Shown here piece after piece: positions 45,490 to 54,757 of a stretch of DNA of 64,000 bases. Positions within the stretch are counted from its first letter, which is position 1. The number at the start of each line of letters is the position of its first letter. The translations under genes and the position numbers were made by a program. Below the pieces are notes generated by a model. That model did no database searches. It saw only the letters and a list, made by a program, of their open reading frames with translations, and was not told the origin of the DNA. This stretch comes from Hyphomicrobiales bacterium (GTDB lineage: Bacteria > Pseudomonadota > Alphaproteobacteria > Rhizobiales > Rhizobiaceae), in assembly GCA_900469445.1 (NCBI GenBank), contig UBXM01000001.1, positions 557,724 through 621,723 on the forward strand. The letters run 5' to 3'.

Positions 45490-47439
45490 TCACTTGGCCG
45501 GCAGTTCCAGCTCCGCGCCGACCTGGATCAGGTCAGGATGGCGCAGGCTGTTGGCCTTTGCGATTTCCGTCCAGCGCTCGCCGTCGCCATAGGTGCTTTC
45601 GGCGATCTTCCACAGCGAGTCGCCCTTGACGACCGTGTACTTGCTCGGGCCGGCAGCCGGCGGCGTGGTCTGGCCCTGGCCTTCCACGACAGTCGGTGCG
45701 GTGGCCGGAGCCTGACCTGCCGGTGCGGCAGGTGCAGGTGCCGGAGCGGCTGGAGCCTGTGCAGTGGCGGCCGGTGCAGGCGCAGCCGGGGCAGCAGGCG
45801 CTGCGTCAGCCTTCGAAGCCGGCTTGTAGTCGGCCGGCGTCAGGTCCGTGATACGGCCATCGGTATAGGGCTTGTACGGTGCGTTGTTGCCAACATAGGC
45901 CGCCGTCACGTCGGCAAGATCCGGACCGTAGTCATAGGCGTTCTGGGCGCCCTTGAACGACGCATAGCCGTCACCGCCCGCGCGCATGAAGTTGTTCGAC
46001 ACCACGCCGTACATCTTGGCCGGGTCGATGGCGACGAAGGTCTCGCCTTCCTTGGCCTGGACATCGCTAACCTTGGAACCGGCCGGCTTGGACTTGTCGA
46101 AGGAGAATTTCAGGCCTGCGATCTGCGGGAAACGGCCTGCGCCGTCGTCGATCTGGCTGACGCCGTTTTCGAGCGCCTTGACGATATCGGCGCCCGAAAG
46201 CTGGAAGGTGGCAAGCGTGTTCTGGAACGGCAGGACGCTGATCACATCGCCCTGGGTCACTTCGCCGGCAGCGATCGAGGCGCGAAGGCCACCGCCGTTG
46301 ATGATCGCCATGGTCATGCCCTGGCCCTTGCCGGCGTCGAGCATGGCGTCGGCGACGAGGTTGCCCATCGAGCATTCCTTGACGCGGCAAACGGTACGGT
46401 CGCCTTCGATCTTGTCGGAGGACTGACCGATGACCTTCTTGCGCAGCTCGTCGATCGGCTTGGCCAGTTCCGCCACCTGGGCAGCGACCGCCTGATCCGG
46501 CGCAAATGTCTTGTCGACGAGGATCGGGTCGCCCTTGGCGGATTTCACGACGCCATTGTCGTCGAACGTGACGGTGACTTCGCCGAGATATTTGCTGTAG
46601 GCATTGGCGGTGACGACCGGCACCTTGTAGCCGCCGGCATTGTCGACGAATGTCGGATAAGGACCTTCGGCTTTCGGGTCCGTATTGGACAGAAGCGTGT
46701 GCGAGTGGCCGCCGACGATGACGTCGATATCGGCAATCTTGGCAAGGACTTCGAGATCGCGCTTGTAGCCGACATGGGTGAGCGCGATGATCTTGTTGAC
46801 GCCGTCTGCCTTCAGCTTGGCGACTTCGGCTTCGATCGCCGCAACATCGTCATCGATCTTCACGTTCGGGCCGGGATTGGCGATTTCATTGGTGTCGGTG
46901 GTCACGACGCCGATGATGCCGATCTTCTGGCCACCGATCTCGACAACGGTCGACGGCTTGATACGGTCGCCGAGCGTCGACTGTGCGGTCGCCTTCACGT
47001 TTGCGCCCAGAACCGGGAACTTCGCGCCCTCGACGAAGGGCAGGATGGCTTCTTCGCCATCGTCGAACTCATGGTTGCCGACCGTCATGGCGTCAAAGCC
47101 AATGACGTTCATCACTTCCAGCTCGGCCTTGCCTTTCAGGGTGGAATAAAACAGCGAACCCTGGAAATTGTCGCCGGCATTGAGCGACAGGACGTTCTTG
47201 CCGGAAAGGGCGGAGCGGCGCTGGTCGAACGCGGTCTTCAGGCGGGCCGCACCACCGAAGCATTCCTGTGCTGCCGTTTCCTTTTCCGAGCAGGTGCTGT
47301 CGTATTTGTTGATCTCTTCCACACGCGAGTGGAAATCGTTGATGTGCAGAATGTTGAGCTCGTAATCCGCAAAGGCCACACCGCTTGAAAGGGCAATTGC
47401 CGAAGCCGTCAGAAGCCCCAGCCCAAATCTTCTCATCAT
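45490..47439 (-). CDS. 5'-nucleotidase/UshA-like protein with C-terminal LysM
   Basis: 649 residues. Signal peptide (LGLLTASAIALSSGVAFA), metallophosphatase domain about 27-310 (ILHINDFHSRV, NAGDNFQGS, VGNHEFDDGE, GGHSHTLL), 5'-nucleotidase C-terminal domain about 340-530 (NGGGLRASIAAGEVTQGDV), an Ala/Pro linker, then a LysM domain (YTVVKGDSLWKIAESTYGDG) at the end. Hydrolyses nucleotides or UDP-sugars in the periplasm while tethered to peptidoglycan. The ATG at 47439 follows GGAGAG. Confidence 0.93.
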   Translation of the reverse strand: MMRRFGLGLLTASAIALSSGVAFADYELNILHINDFHSRVEEINKYDSTCSEKETAAQECFGGAARLKTAFDQRRSALSGKNVLSLNAGDNFQGSLFYSTLKGKAELEVMNVIGFDAMTVGNHEFDDGEEAILPFVEGAKFPVLGANVKATAQSTLGDRIKPSTVVEIGGQKIGIIGVVTTDTNEIANPGPNVKIDDDVAAIEAEVAKLKADGVNKIIALTHVGYKRDLEVLAKIADIDVIVGGHSHTLLSNTDPKAEGPYPTFVDNAGGYKVPVVTANAYSKYLGEVTVTFDDNGVVKSAKGDPILVDKTFAPDQAVAAQVAELAKPIDELRKKVIGQSSDKIEGDRTVCRVKECSMGNLVADAMLDAGKGQGMTMAIINGGGLRASIAAGEVTQGDVISVLPFQNTLATFQLSGADIVKALENGVSQIDDGAGRFPQIAGLKFSFDKSKPAGSKVSDVQAKEGETFVAIDPAKMYGVVSNNFMRAGGDGYASFKGAQNAYDYGPDLADVTAAYVGNNAPYKPYTDGRITDLTPADYKPASKADAAPAAPAAPAPAATAQAPAAPAPAPAAPAGQAPATAPTVVEGQGQTTPPAAGPSKYTVVKGDSLWKIAESTYGDGERWTEIAKANSLRHPDLIQVGAELELPAK

Positions 47440-47603
47440 CAACTCTCTCCTTGCATGATTGCCGCGCGTAGCGCGCAGCTGTTCCCGATTGTCTTAACTT
47501 TCCAGCGTGACAGTGATTGTGCAGCGCATGTTTTCACCAAGCAAAATTGGTTTCAAGGTAAATATGACAAGGTCGCACCGCATCATTTCACCCCTATAAC
47601 GCG

Positions 47604-47624
47604 AAAACCCCGCTTGCGCGGGGT
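47604..47624 (-). terminator. intrinsic terminator of omp10
   Basis: ACCCCGC and GCGGGGT pair around TTGC; TTTT follows on the minus strand. Confidence 0.85.
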
Positions 47625-47655
47625 TCTCCATAACTATCGAATATTGTGCGTTAAA

Positions 47656-48018
47656 TCAGCCGCGGCGCGACAGCGAGAATTGCGCACCGCTATCCTGCGT
47701 GCAGTTCAGCTGGCTCTGCGACACCAATGCACAGTTGACGCGCGATTGCGTCTTGCGCACCAGCGAGGTCATGTTGATCTCGACCAGCGTCGGGGACAGC
47801 GTGGTGTAGGTACCCGATGCGAGCAGCGCATTGCTGTCACTGGCGCGGGTGTTGAACGTGCCGGCCTGGAAGGTGGAGACGATGCCGTTCGGATCGACCC
47901 AGCTGCCCTCGACGCCCTGTCTCTGCGGTGCTGCCGCCATCTGCCGCGGCGGCGGTGAAGACACACAGGCGCTCAGACTGGCAGCTGCGATCAGCGCAAA
48001 GCCCAATTTCAGTTTCAT
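47656..48018 (-). CDS. omp10: outer membrane lipoprotein Omp10
   Basis: 120 residues. Lipobox LSAC with lipidated Cys C18 after [14 protein letters not shown]. The mature part [19 protein letters not shown]...[26 protein letters not shown] closely follows the Brucella Omp10 sequence, including the two conserved Cys. Small immunogenic surface lipoprotein in Brucella; function in rhizobia unknown. Single gene with its own terminator. Confidence 0.93.
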   Translation of the reverse strand: MKLKLGFALIAAASLSACVSSPPPRQMAAAPQRQGVEGSWVDPNGIVSTFQAGTFNTRASDSNALLASGTYTTLSPTLVEINMTSLVRKTQSRVNCALVSQSQLNCTQDSGAQFSLSRRG

Positions 48019-48126
48019 GATTTATCTCCCGCGATTCGCTCGGTCATGCTTGATAAAGACCATGGCGTCCCGCTTCATCTAAGGCAAGCCGCCCGCTTGT
48101 ACAGTGCCGGAACAATCTGTCTCGAC

Positions 48127-48154
48127 AGAAAACGCCCGCCTTGAGGGCGGGCGT
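48127..48154 (-). terminator. intrinsic terminator of hss
   Basis: ACGCCCGCC (48132-48140) and GGCGGGCGT (48146-48154) pair around TTGAG; a minus-strand TTTTC tract follows. Confidence 0.85.
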
Positions 48155-48192
48155 CTTCATAATACACAGAAATCAGATCGACGGCTCCGGTA

Positions 48193-49644
48193 CTAACGTA
48201 CCAGAATGTTCTTGAACTGCCAGGCGTCCTTCTCGTCGATATCTTCCGGGAACAGGCCCGGGCGACCTTCGAGCGGGGTCCAGTCGGTGTAATGGCCTTC
48301 GACCGGGCCGAGGTAAGGCGTCTGCACTTCCAGGCAGCGCTTGTAATCGACCTCGTCGGCTTCGACGATGCCGGCCTTCGGGTTTTCCAGCGCCCAGACC
48401 ATGCCGGCGAGAACGGCGGACGTGACCTGCAGGCCGGTGGCGTTCTGGTAAGGCGCGATGCGGCGGGTTTCTTCCAGCGACAGGCGCGAACCGTACCAGT
48501 AGGCGTTCTTTTCGTGGCCGTAGAGCAGCACGCCGAGTTCGTCGACGCCGTCTTCAAGCTCGTCTTCGTTCAGGACGTGCAGGACCGGCTGTGCCTTGCC
48601 GCCATTGCCGAACATTTCGTGCAGCGAAAGAACCGCGTCATTGGCCGGATGGTAGGCGTAATGGCAGGTCGGGCGGTAGACGACTTCGCCGTCCTTCTCG
48701 ACCGTATAATAATCGGCAATTGAGATGGCTTCGTTATGGGTGACGAGGAAACCATACTGCGGGCCGGGCGTCGGGCACCAGCTGCGCACGCGGGTATTGG
48801 CGCCCGGCTGTTCCAGATAGATGGCTGCCTTGCAGCCCTTCTTGTGCTTCTTGGCGTTTTTCGGCATCCAGTTTTCGTGGGTGCCCCAGCCGAGTTCGGA
48901 GGGCTGAAGACCTTCCGAAATGAAACCTTCGACCGACCATGTGTTCCAGAACACGTTCAGCGGCTTCGGGTGCTTGGTGCGCTGGGTGTCGCGTTCGGCA
49001 ATGTGCACGCCCTTGACGCCGAGCTTCTTCATCAGCTTGGCCCAGCCTTCGCGATCGTTCTGGTCCGGCTCGTCGAACTTCACGCCGGTGTCATTGGCAA
49101 GGTTGACCAGCGCCTGCTTGACGAACCACGAGACCATGCCCGGATTTGCGCCGCAGGTGGAAACGGCCGTCGTGCCGCCCGGGTTCTTGGCCTTTTCCTT
49201 GCGCAGGGTTTCGCGCAGCGCATAGTTGGTGCGCTCGGAATTCTTCATGTTGGTGTCGAAATAGAAGCCGAGCCAGGGCTCGATGACCGTATCGATGTAA
49301 AGCACGTCGAGCTTGCGGCACATCTTCATCAGATCGACCGAACCGGTATCGACCGACAGGTTGACGCAGAAACCCTGGCCGCCCTTGCCGTCATCGAGCA
49401 GCGGCTTCAAGAGGTCCTTGTAGTTTTCCTTGGTGACGTGTTCCTTGATGTGGCGAACGCCATGCTTTGCAAGGATTTCCATGTCGGCCGGCTCTTCGCG
49501 CGGGTCGATCACCACCATCCGGCTCTTGTCGAACTTGAAATGGCGCTCGATCAGCGGCAGCGTGCCGCGACCGATCGAGCCAAAGCCGATCATGACGACC
49601 GGGCCGGTAATTTCGGCATAAACCGGGTAGTTGGTATCCGACAT
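48193..49644 (-). CDS. hss: homospermidine synthase
   Basis: 483-residue bacterial homospermidine synthase; makes sym-homospermidine from putrescine using NAD, the typical polyamine of rhizobia. Rossmann motif VVMIGFGSIGRGTLPLIERHF near the start, VIDTVIEPW-like YIDTVIEPWLG, and STCGANPGMVSWFVKQALV. The ATG at 49644 has GGGAG seven bases upstream. Single gene. Confidence 0.96.
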   Translation of the reverse strand: MSDTNYPVYAEITGPVVMIGFGSIGRGTLPLIERHFKFDKSRMVVIDPREEPADMEILAKHGVRHIKEHVTKENYKDLLKPLLDDGKGGQGFCVNLSVDTGSVDLMKMCRKLDVLYIDTVIEPWLGFYFDTNMKNSERTNYALRETLRKEKAKNPGGTTAVSTCGANPGMVSWFVKQALVNLANDTGVKFDEPDQNDREGWAKLMKKLGVKGVHIAERDTQRTKHPKPLNVFWNTWSVEGFISEGLQPSELGWGTHENWMPKNAKKHKKGCKAAIYLEQPGANTRVRSWCPTPGPQYGFLVTHNEAISIADYYTVEKDGEVVYRPTCHYAYHPANDAVLSLHEMFGNGGKAQPVLHVLNEDELEDGVDELGVLLYGHEKNAYWYGSRLSLEETRRIAPYQNATGLQVTSAVLAGMVWALENPKAGIVEADEVDYKRCLEVQTPYLGPVEGHYTDWTPLEGRPGLFPEDIDEKDAWQFKNILVR

Positions 49645-49846
49645 GTCATACTCCCTATAAATCGACTGCACGATTGAAACCGCAGCCTGGCTTCACGCAT
49701 AACCAGCGAGTGTGACGCGTGTTCTTATGGACGGCCCTAGATCACAAAAATCGATCACAATAAAGGGATTGTTCCACGAACGCGGCAAGGACAAGGCACT
49801 ATTCGCTCAAAGCCTTAATCGGCTGTTTTCGGCTCGGCAAAATAGC

Positions 49847-50479
49847 TCAAATCAGCTCGGCGCGGATCAACCCGCGCAGCGAGTTGCCGACGAAGATTTT
49901 TCGCCCGGCCGACACGGCTTCGCCCAGCATATCCGGCGTCAGCACGGCGCCTTTCGCGCGGCGCTCACGGATCAGATCCGCCCTCAGGACACCGGGCAAG
50001 ATTCCGCTCGTGATCGGTGGCGTGAGCAGCATGCCGTCGGGATCCTCGACGAACAGATTGGTAATCGTGCCCTCGCACATCTCGCCGCGTTCGTTGGTCA
50101 GCAGCACCTCGTCCACGTCGTCGGCGGAGAATTCCGCACGCGCCGCCTCATAGGGCTCGCGGCGCGACGTCTTGTGGCGATAGAGCGGATCGTCGGATTT
50201 CAGCTTCGTCGCCCCTATCCTGACTTTCCAGACGGTGTCCTCGGGAAGCGCCACGAACGGGGTCACCGTCACATCGATCTTGCCGCGAAACGACAGGACC
50301 AGACGGACACGCAGAGGCGTATCGCCCTCCACCGCGTCATCGAGATGCTTTTGCGCATTCTGCGGCTGGCGAAAACCGAGTGCGTCGGCCGAGCGGCTGA
50401 GCCGTCTCAAATGCTGCTCAAGCCGGGTAAACCCCGTCTCCGGCGTCCAGCGCATCGTCTCGATCAACGAGAAATCCAT
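49847..50479 (-). CDS. aminotransferase class IV, PabC-like
   Basis: 210-residue PLP enzyme of fold type IV; PLP Lys K103 in YRHKTSRREPYE, GEMCEGTITNLFVE after it. Coupled to pabB, so it most likely is aminodeoxychorismate lyase, releasing 4-aminobenzoate for folate. Its ATG at 50479 lies inside the 3' end of pabB (16-bp overlap). Confidence 0.85.
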   Translation of the reverse strand: MDFSLIETMRWTPETGFTRLEQHLRRLSRSADALGFRQPQNAQKHLDDAVEGDTPLRVRLVLSFRGKIDVTVTPFVALPEDTVWKVRIGATKLKSDDPLYRHKTSRREPYEAARAEFSADDVDEVLLTNERGEMCEGTITNLFVEDPDGMLLTPPITSGILPGVLRADLIRERRAKGAVLTPDMLGEAVSAGRKIFVGNSLRGLIRAELI

Positions 50480-51627
50480 TGGTCTCCCACCGCAAACCTC
50501 GCCTTCAACAGGCATTCCGCATATTCAGCCTCGGGCACCGAATCGAAGACGATGCCGCCGCCGACATTGAAGACCGCTCGCCCGCCGGAAAAAAGGCTGA
50601 TCGTGCGGATTGCCACCGAAAATCGCATCGGCCCTTCCGGATCGCACCAGCCGATCGCTCCACAATAGGCGTCGCGTGGGCCTTCTTCCAGCTTGTGCAA
50701 TATGGTCATGGCGCTCAGCTTCGGCGCGCCGGTGATCGACCCGCAGGGAAACAGCGCCTGCATGATCTCCAACAGCCCGGCATCGGGCAAAAGCCTGGCG
50801 CGAACATGGCTCACCATCTGATGTACGGTCGGATAGGTCTCGATATCGAACAGTTTCGGCACCGAAAGCGTGCCCGTTTCGGTAATGCGGGAGATATCGT
50901 TGCGCAGTAGATCGACGATCATCCGGTTTTCCGCCAGCGTCTTTTCATCCGCCAGCATCTGCGCCTTGATCGCCTCGTCTTCCTCAACCGAAGCGCCCCG
51001 CGCGGCGGTGCCCTTCATTGGATGGGTTTTGATCCAGCCCTCTTCATCGACAGAAAATAACAATTCCGGCGAACGGGAGACGATCGCGGGTCCGCCAAGT
51101 TCGGCAAGCGCACCATAACGAACCGGCTGGCGCGCGATCAGCGACCAGAACAATTCCCGCGCATCGCCAGGCCAGCGCGCTTCGATCGGCATGGTGAGAT
51201 TGCCCTGAAAGCAGTCCCCCTTGCGCAGATGCTCATGCAGCACCGCGAAACGGGCGCTGTATGTCTTCTCATCCCAGGCAGCGCGCGGCTCAGCTAGAAC
51301 GGCATCGCGTTGCGAACCGTCGGGCACCGAGGACTTCGGCTCGCCAACTTCGCAGGGACCATTGAACACGCCCATGCAAACCAGCGGCGTCTCCCGGCCT
51401 GCCGGGGCAAGCGGTCGCAATTTGTCTTCAAAGGCAAACCCGGCCTCATAGGCAAGGTAACCGGCGAGCCACTTGCCGGAGGTCCTGTATTCTTCCAGCC
51501 GCTGCAGCGCAGGAATGACCTCATCGACATGATGCGCCACCACGATATCGAGCGGGGCATCAAACAGCATCTGTCTTCGAGCAAGATCGTCGCGGAAGAA
51601 AATATAGGGAGAAGAATTTTGGCCCAT
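50464..51627 (-). CDS. pabB: aminodeoxychorismate synthase component I
   Basis: 387-residue chorismate-binding enzyme; aminates chorismate on the way to 4-aminobenzoate. C-terminal motifs: MKGTAARG, ENRMIVDLLRNDISRI, GTVHQMVSHV-like YPTVHQMVSHVRARL, FPCGSITGAPKLSAM. Shorter N-terminus than E. coli PabB. The ATG at 51627 is selected by homology. No pabA is adjacent. Confidence 0.9.
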   Translation of the reverse strand: MGQNSSPYIFFRDDLARRQMLFDAPLDIVVAHHVDEVIPALQRLEEYRTSGKWLAGYLAYEAGFAFEDKLRPLAPAGRETPLVCMGVFNGPCEVGEPKSSVPDGSQRDAVLAEPRAAWDEKTYSARFAVLHEHLRKGDCFQGNLTMPIEARWPGDARELFWSLIARQPVRYGALAELGGPAIVSRSPELLFSVDEEGWIKTHPMKGTAARGASVEEDEAIKAQMLADEKTLAENRMIVDLLRNDISRITETGTLSVPKLFDIETYPTVHQMVSHVRARLLPDAGLLEIMQALFPCGSITGAPKLSAMTILHKLEEGPRDAYCGAIGWCDPEGPMRFSVAIRTISLFSGGRAVFNVGGGIVFDSVPEAEYAECLLKARFAVGDQWISR

Positions 51628-51750
51628 GCCTTCTGCCTGCAATTGCTCCCTGCCCACGCCTTGCCATCTCGCCAATATCGCGGATGTTCATGCGCCATAA
51701 CACCACAATTGGGACGTTTGAAGCGCGGACTGCGAAATCCACCGCCGCAA

Positions 51751-52665
51751 TCACCCGTTTACGGAAGCCGCACCCTGGCGAAACGCCCGCAGATGATCCA
51801 CCAGCGCCCGCAGCTTCGGCGCCATGTTTCGGCGGCTCGGATAATACAGATAGAAACCGGGAAATTCCGGGCAGAATTCCTCCAGCAGCGGCACCAGCTC
51901 ACCGCTTTTGATGAACGGGCGGAAACTGTCCTCCATCCCGAAGCTGATACCGGCACCGGAGAGGGCGAGCTTTATCATCAGCGCCATGTCCGTGGTCGTA
52001 ATCGCATCGTCGACCGCAACGGAGAACTCCCGTCCGTCCTCGGCGAATTCCCAGCGATAGGCCGGAAGGTTCGGTGCCCTCCGCCAGCCGATACAGCGCC
52101 GCTCGGTCAGTTCGCGCGGATGGCCCGGAATACCGAACCGTTCGAGATAGGCCGGCGAGGCAACCGCAAGCTGCCGCTGCTCACCCGAAACCGGCACCGC
52201 GATCATGTCCTGGGCGATCACCTCGCCCAGCCGCACCCCGGCATCATAGCCTTCCTCGACGATATCGAACTCTTCGTCCGTCACGGTGATATGCAATCTC
52301 ACCTCCGGATTATCCGCGGCGAAGGACGCCAGCATCGGGCCGGACAGAAAACTCTCGGCAATCGATGAGACGGCGAGCCGCAACTGCCCGCGCGGCCGAT
52401 CCCGCAAGCTTGCCGCAGTCTCGATCGCCTCCTGCATGCCGGAAAATGCCGGCGCCACCTGTGCGTAAAGCCGCTCCCCCGCTTCCGTCAGCGCGACGCT
52501 GCGGGTCGTGCGTGAAACGACGGCAATGCCGAGCGTCTCTTCCAGCTTGCGGATCGTCTGGCTCACCGCTGATCGGGTGACGCCGATCCGGTCGGCTGCA
52601 GCGCGAAAACTCTTCTCTTCGGCAACGATCACGAAGGCCGCAAGGGCGTTGAAGTCGGGCAACAT
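51751..52665 (-). CDS. LysR family transcriptional regulator
   Basis: 304 residues: N-terminal winged HTH (LPDFNALAAFVIVAEEKSFR, IGVTRSAVSQTIRKLEETLG) and a LysR substrate-binding domain from about 90. It is divergent from an SDR gene 111 bp away, so it probably regulates the SDR/CMD/Atu4866 cassette and itself. Effector unknown. Confidence 0.92.
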   Translation of the reverse strand: MLPDFNALAAFVIVAEEKSFRAAADRIGVTRSAVSQTIRKLEETLGIAVVSRTTRSVALTEAGERLYAQVAPAFSGMQEAIETAASLRDRPRGQLRLAVSSIAESFLSGPMLASFAADNPEVRLHITVTDEEFDIVEEGYDAGVRLGEVIAQDMIAVPVSGEQRQLAVASPAYLERFGIPGHPRELTERRCIGWRRAPNLPAYRWEFAEDGREFSVAVDDAITTTDMALMIKLALSGAGISFGMEDSFRPFIKSGELVPLLEEFCPEFPGFYLYYPSRRNMAPKLRALVDHLRAFRQGAASVNG

Positions 52666-52776
52666 TGGTTAGCGTCACTTACCACAATGGAAACGATTGG
52701 ACGGCTTATCGAGACAATGACCTGCAACTACCTTTCTGGCAACCGCAATGATGCGGTGAACATGGAAGGAAAAGTC

Positions 52777-53499
52777 ATGGAAAAGATCGTTCTCATCACC
52801 GGCGCTTCCAGTGGCATCGGCGCAGGCATCGCCCGGGAACTGGCCAATGCGGGCGCGACCGTCGTGCTCGGCGCGCGCCGAACCGACCGGCTCGAGGCTC
52901 TGGCCGACGAAATCCGCAAGGGCGGCGGCAAGGTCATGACCCGCAAGCTCGACGTCACCGATCGTGCCGATGTCGCCGCCTTTGCCGAGGCTGCACGAAA
53001 CGAGTTCGGCCGCGTCGACGTGATCGTCAACAATGCCGGTGTCATGCCCCTGTCCCCGATGGCATCGATGAAGGTCGACGAATGGGAGACGATGGTCGAC
53101 GTCAACATCAAGGGCGTGCTCTACGGCATCGCCGCCGTATTGCCGGACATGACCGAACGCGGCTCGGGCCACATCATCAACATCGCCTCGGTCGGCGCCC
53201 TTCAGGTCGTGCCGACCGCAGCCGTCTATTGCGCCACCAAATATGCGGTCCGGGCAATTTCCGACGGGCTTAGGCAGGAAAACGACAAGCTGCGCGTCAC
53301 CTGCATCCATCCCGGCGTGGTGGAAAGCGAACTGGCGAGCACGATCACCGACCCGGCCGCCGCCGAAGGCATGAAGACCTATCGCGCAATCGCGCTCGCT
53401 CCCGATGCAATTGAACGCGCGGTCCGCTTCGCCATCGAGCAGCCCGAAGATGTAGACGTCAACGAAATCGTCGTTCGCCCGACGCGCTCGGCTTACTGA
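52777..53499 (+). CDS. SDR family oxidoreductase
   Basis: 240-residue short-chain dehydrogenase: ITGASSGIGAGIARELANAG, NNAGVMPLSPM, SVGALQVVPTAAVYCATKYAVRA with catalytic Tyr and Lys, and HPGVVESEL. The ATG at 52777 follows AAGGAAAAG. First gene of a three-gene cassette controlled by the divergent LysR gene (inference from layout). Confidence 0.9.
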   Translation: MEKIVLITGASSGIGAGIARELANAGATVVLGARRTDRLEALADEIRKGGGKVMTRKLDVTDRADVAAFAEAARNEFGRVDVIVNNAGVMPLSPMASMKVDEWETMVDVNIKGVLYGIAAVLPDMTERGSGHIINIASVGALQVVPTAAVYCATKYAVRAISDGLRQENDKLRVTCIHPGVVESELASTITDPAAAEGMKTYRAIALAPDAIERAVRFAIEQPEDVDVNEIVVRPTRSAY

Positions 53500-53526
53500 C
53501 CCACCATCCCATATAAGGAGACCACG

Positions 53527-54018
53527 ATGCTTCAGCAGATCAAAACCCATGTCGCTGCAGCAGGCGCTGCCGCAATTCTGGGACTTGCTCCCGAAGCCCC
53601 GCTCGCCCAGACCGTGGAGGAACGGCGCGAGCGTGGCGCAGCAGTCATCCGCAATCTCAATAACGGCATGACCCAACCGAACCTTGAAGCCATGCGGCAG
53701 GAATTTCCCTTCCTTGCCGAAGCGACGGAAGGTTATGCGCTGGGCGATGTGTGGTCACGCACTGCTCTCAATAGTCGCACCCGCCAGCTTGCAGCCGTCG
53801 CCGCTTTCGCCGCCATCGGCGAGACAGCCTTCATGAAAGTCCATGCCGGTTATGCGCTCAACATCGGCGTATCGGAAGAAGAACTCAAGGAGGTCATCTA
53901 CATGGTGACGGTACCGGCGGGCTTTCCGAAGGCAATCGCCGCATCGCAGGTTTTGTCGCAGCTCTTCGAAGAGAGGCGAAACGCCGGCAGCAGTCAGAAA
54001 AGGGAGACGGCACCATGA
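53527..54018 (+). CDS. exported carboxymuconolactone-decarboxylase-like protein
   Basis: 163 residues. Signal peptide ending at PLAQ, then a CMD/AhpD-like domain about 50-150 (RTRQLAAVAAFAAIGETAFMK, GVSEEELKEVIYMVTVPAGFPK). The CxxC of AhpD peroxidase-type members is absent, so simple disulphide reductase activity is not expected. Overlaps the next gene by four bases. Confidence 0.8.
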   Translation: MLQQIKTHVAAAGAAAILGLAPEAPLAQTVEERRERGAAVIRNLNNGMTQPNLEAMRQEFPFLAEATEGYALGDVWSRTALNSRTRQLAAVAAFAAIGETAFMKVHAGYALNIGVSEEELKEVIYMVTVPAGFPKAIAASQVLSQLFEERRNAGSSQKRETAP

Positions 54019-54374
54019 GCAAGCCCCTGATTTTGATCGTCGCTACAATCATCACAACGGCCGCCTCGTTGGGCGCTGCCGTCCATCTCACCAAGGCAGA
54101 AGAAACAGTGACAACGCAGACCCAGGCAAAACCGCAAAACCACCCCTATCTCGGCATGTGGGTCACCGGCGATGGCCGCATCCGCCAGGAGCTGCTTGCC
54201 ACCGGCCGCTATGACGAAGCCCGAGGCAATCGCAAGAGTGCCTATCAGGGTCGTTATGAGGTCCGCGGCAATCATATCGACTATTGGGACGACACCGGCT
54301 TTTCCGCCGACGGGACATTCGTCAAAAATGACGTCCTGCACCACGGCGGCATGATATTCTACCGCGAGAAATGA
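54015..54374 (+). CDS. Atu4866-family protein
   Basis: 119 residues. N-terminal membrane/signal helix, then a small beta-barrel domain: HPYLGMWVTGDGRIRQELL, YDEARGNRKSAYQGRYEVRG, DDTGFSADGTF. This is the Agrobacterium Atu4866 domain family (structure known, function not). ATGA overlap with the CMD-like gene. Third gene of the cassette. Confidence 0.85.
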   Translation: MSKPLILIVATIITTAASLGAAVHLTKAEETVTTQTQAKPQNHPYLGMWVTGDGRIRQELLATGRYDEARGNRKSAYQGRYEVRGNHIDYWDDTGFSADGTFVKNDVLHHGGMIFYREK

Positions 54375-54380
54375 GCTGGA

Positions 54381-54746
54381 TCAGGCAGCTGGCGTTCCCT
54401 GGTGAAACACCATCCGCCAGCTGCCGTCCTCATCAAGTCGCCAGATCGAGCTGCGATTGGTGAAAAGCTCGCTCCCGTCGGCCATGAAACGAATGCCCCG
54501 ATAGGTCGCAAGCACAACTGCCTCGCTCAAAAGCGAGACTTGAAAATCCTCAATTGCGGTTTTCGCGGCTGTCGTTTCCGACATCAGTCCCGACACAATC
54601 TCGCGAAGATCGCAAGCACCGCCCGAGCGTCCGAATTCACGAAAATCCGGCGCAAGTATTTCGAGAAGCCGCTCCTTCGAGGAACGCACTTCTTTCGTTT
54701 GAAGCGCCGTCTCGAGAGCCAGGAGATGGGTCTTCAAGTCCTGCAA
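54381..54746 (-). CDS. DUF4440/SnoaL-like protein
   Basis: 121 residues with an NTF2-like fold pattern: LLEILAPDFREFGRSGGACD, VVLATYRGIRFM, SSIWRLDEDGSWRMVFHQGTP. Matches DUF4440. Function unknown. Convergent with the Atu4866 gene; kdsD-like gene upstream on the same strand. Confidence 0.82.
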   Translation of the reverse strand: MQDLKTHLLALETALQTKEVRSSKERLLEILAPDFREFGRSGGACDLREIVSGLMSETTAAKTAIEDFQVSLLSEAVVLATYRGIRFMADGSELFTNRSSIWRLDEDGSWRMVFHQGTPAA

Positions 54747-54757
54747 CAGGATTGACC

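Noticed and set aside
45538-47388. 616-codon open frame antisense to the 5'-nucleotidase
   Set aside because: Shadow frame of a well-supported gene on the other strand.
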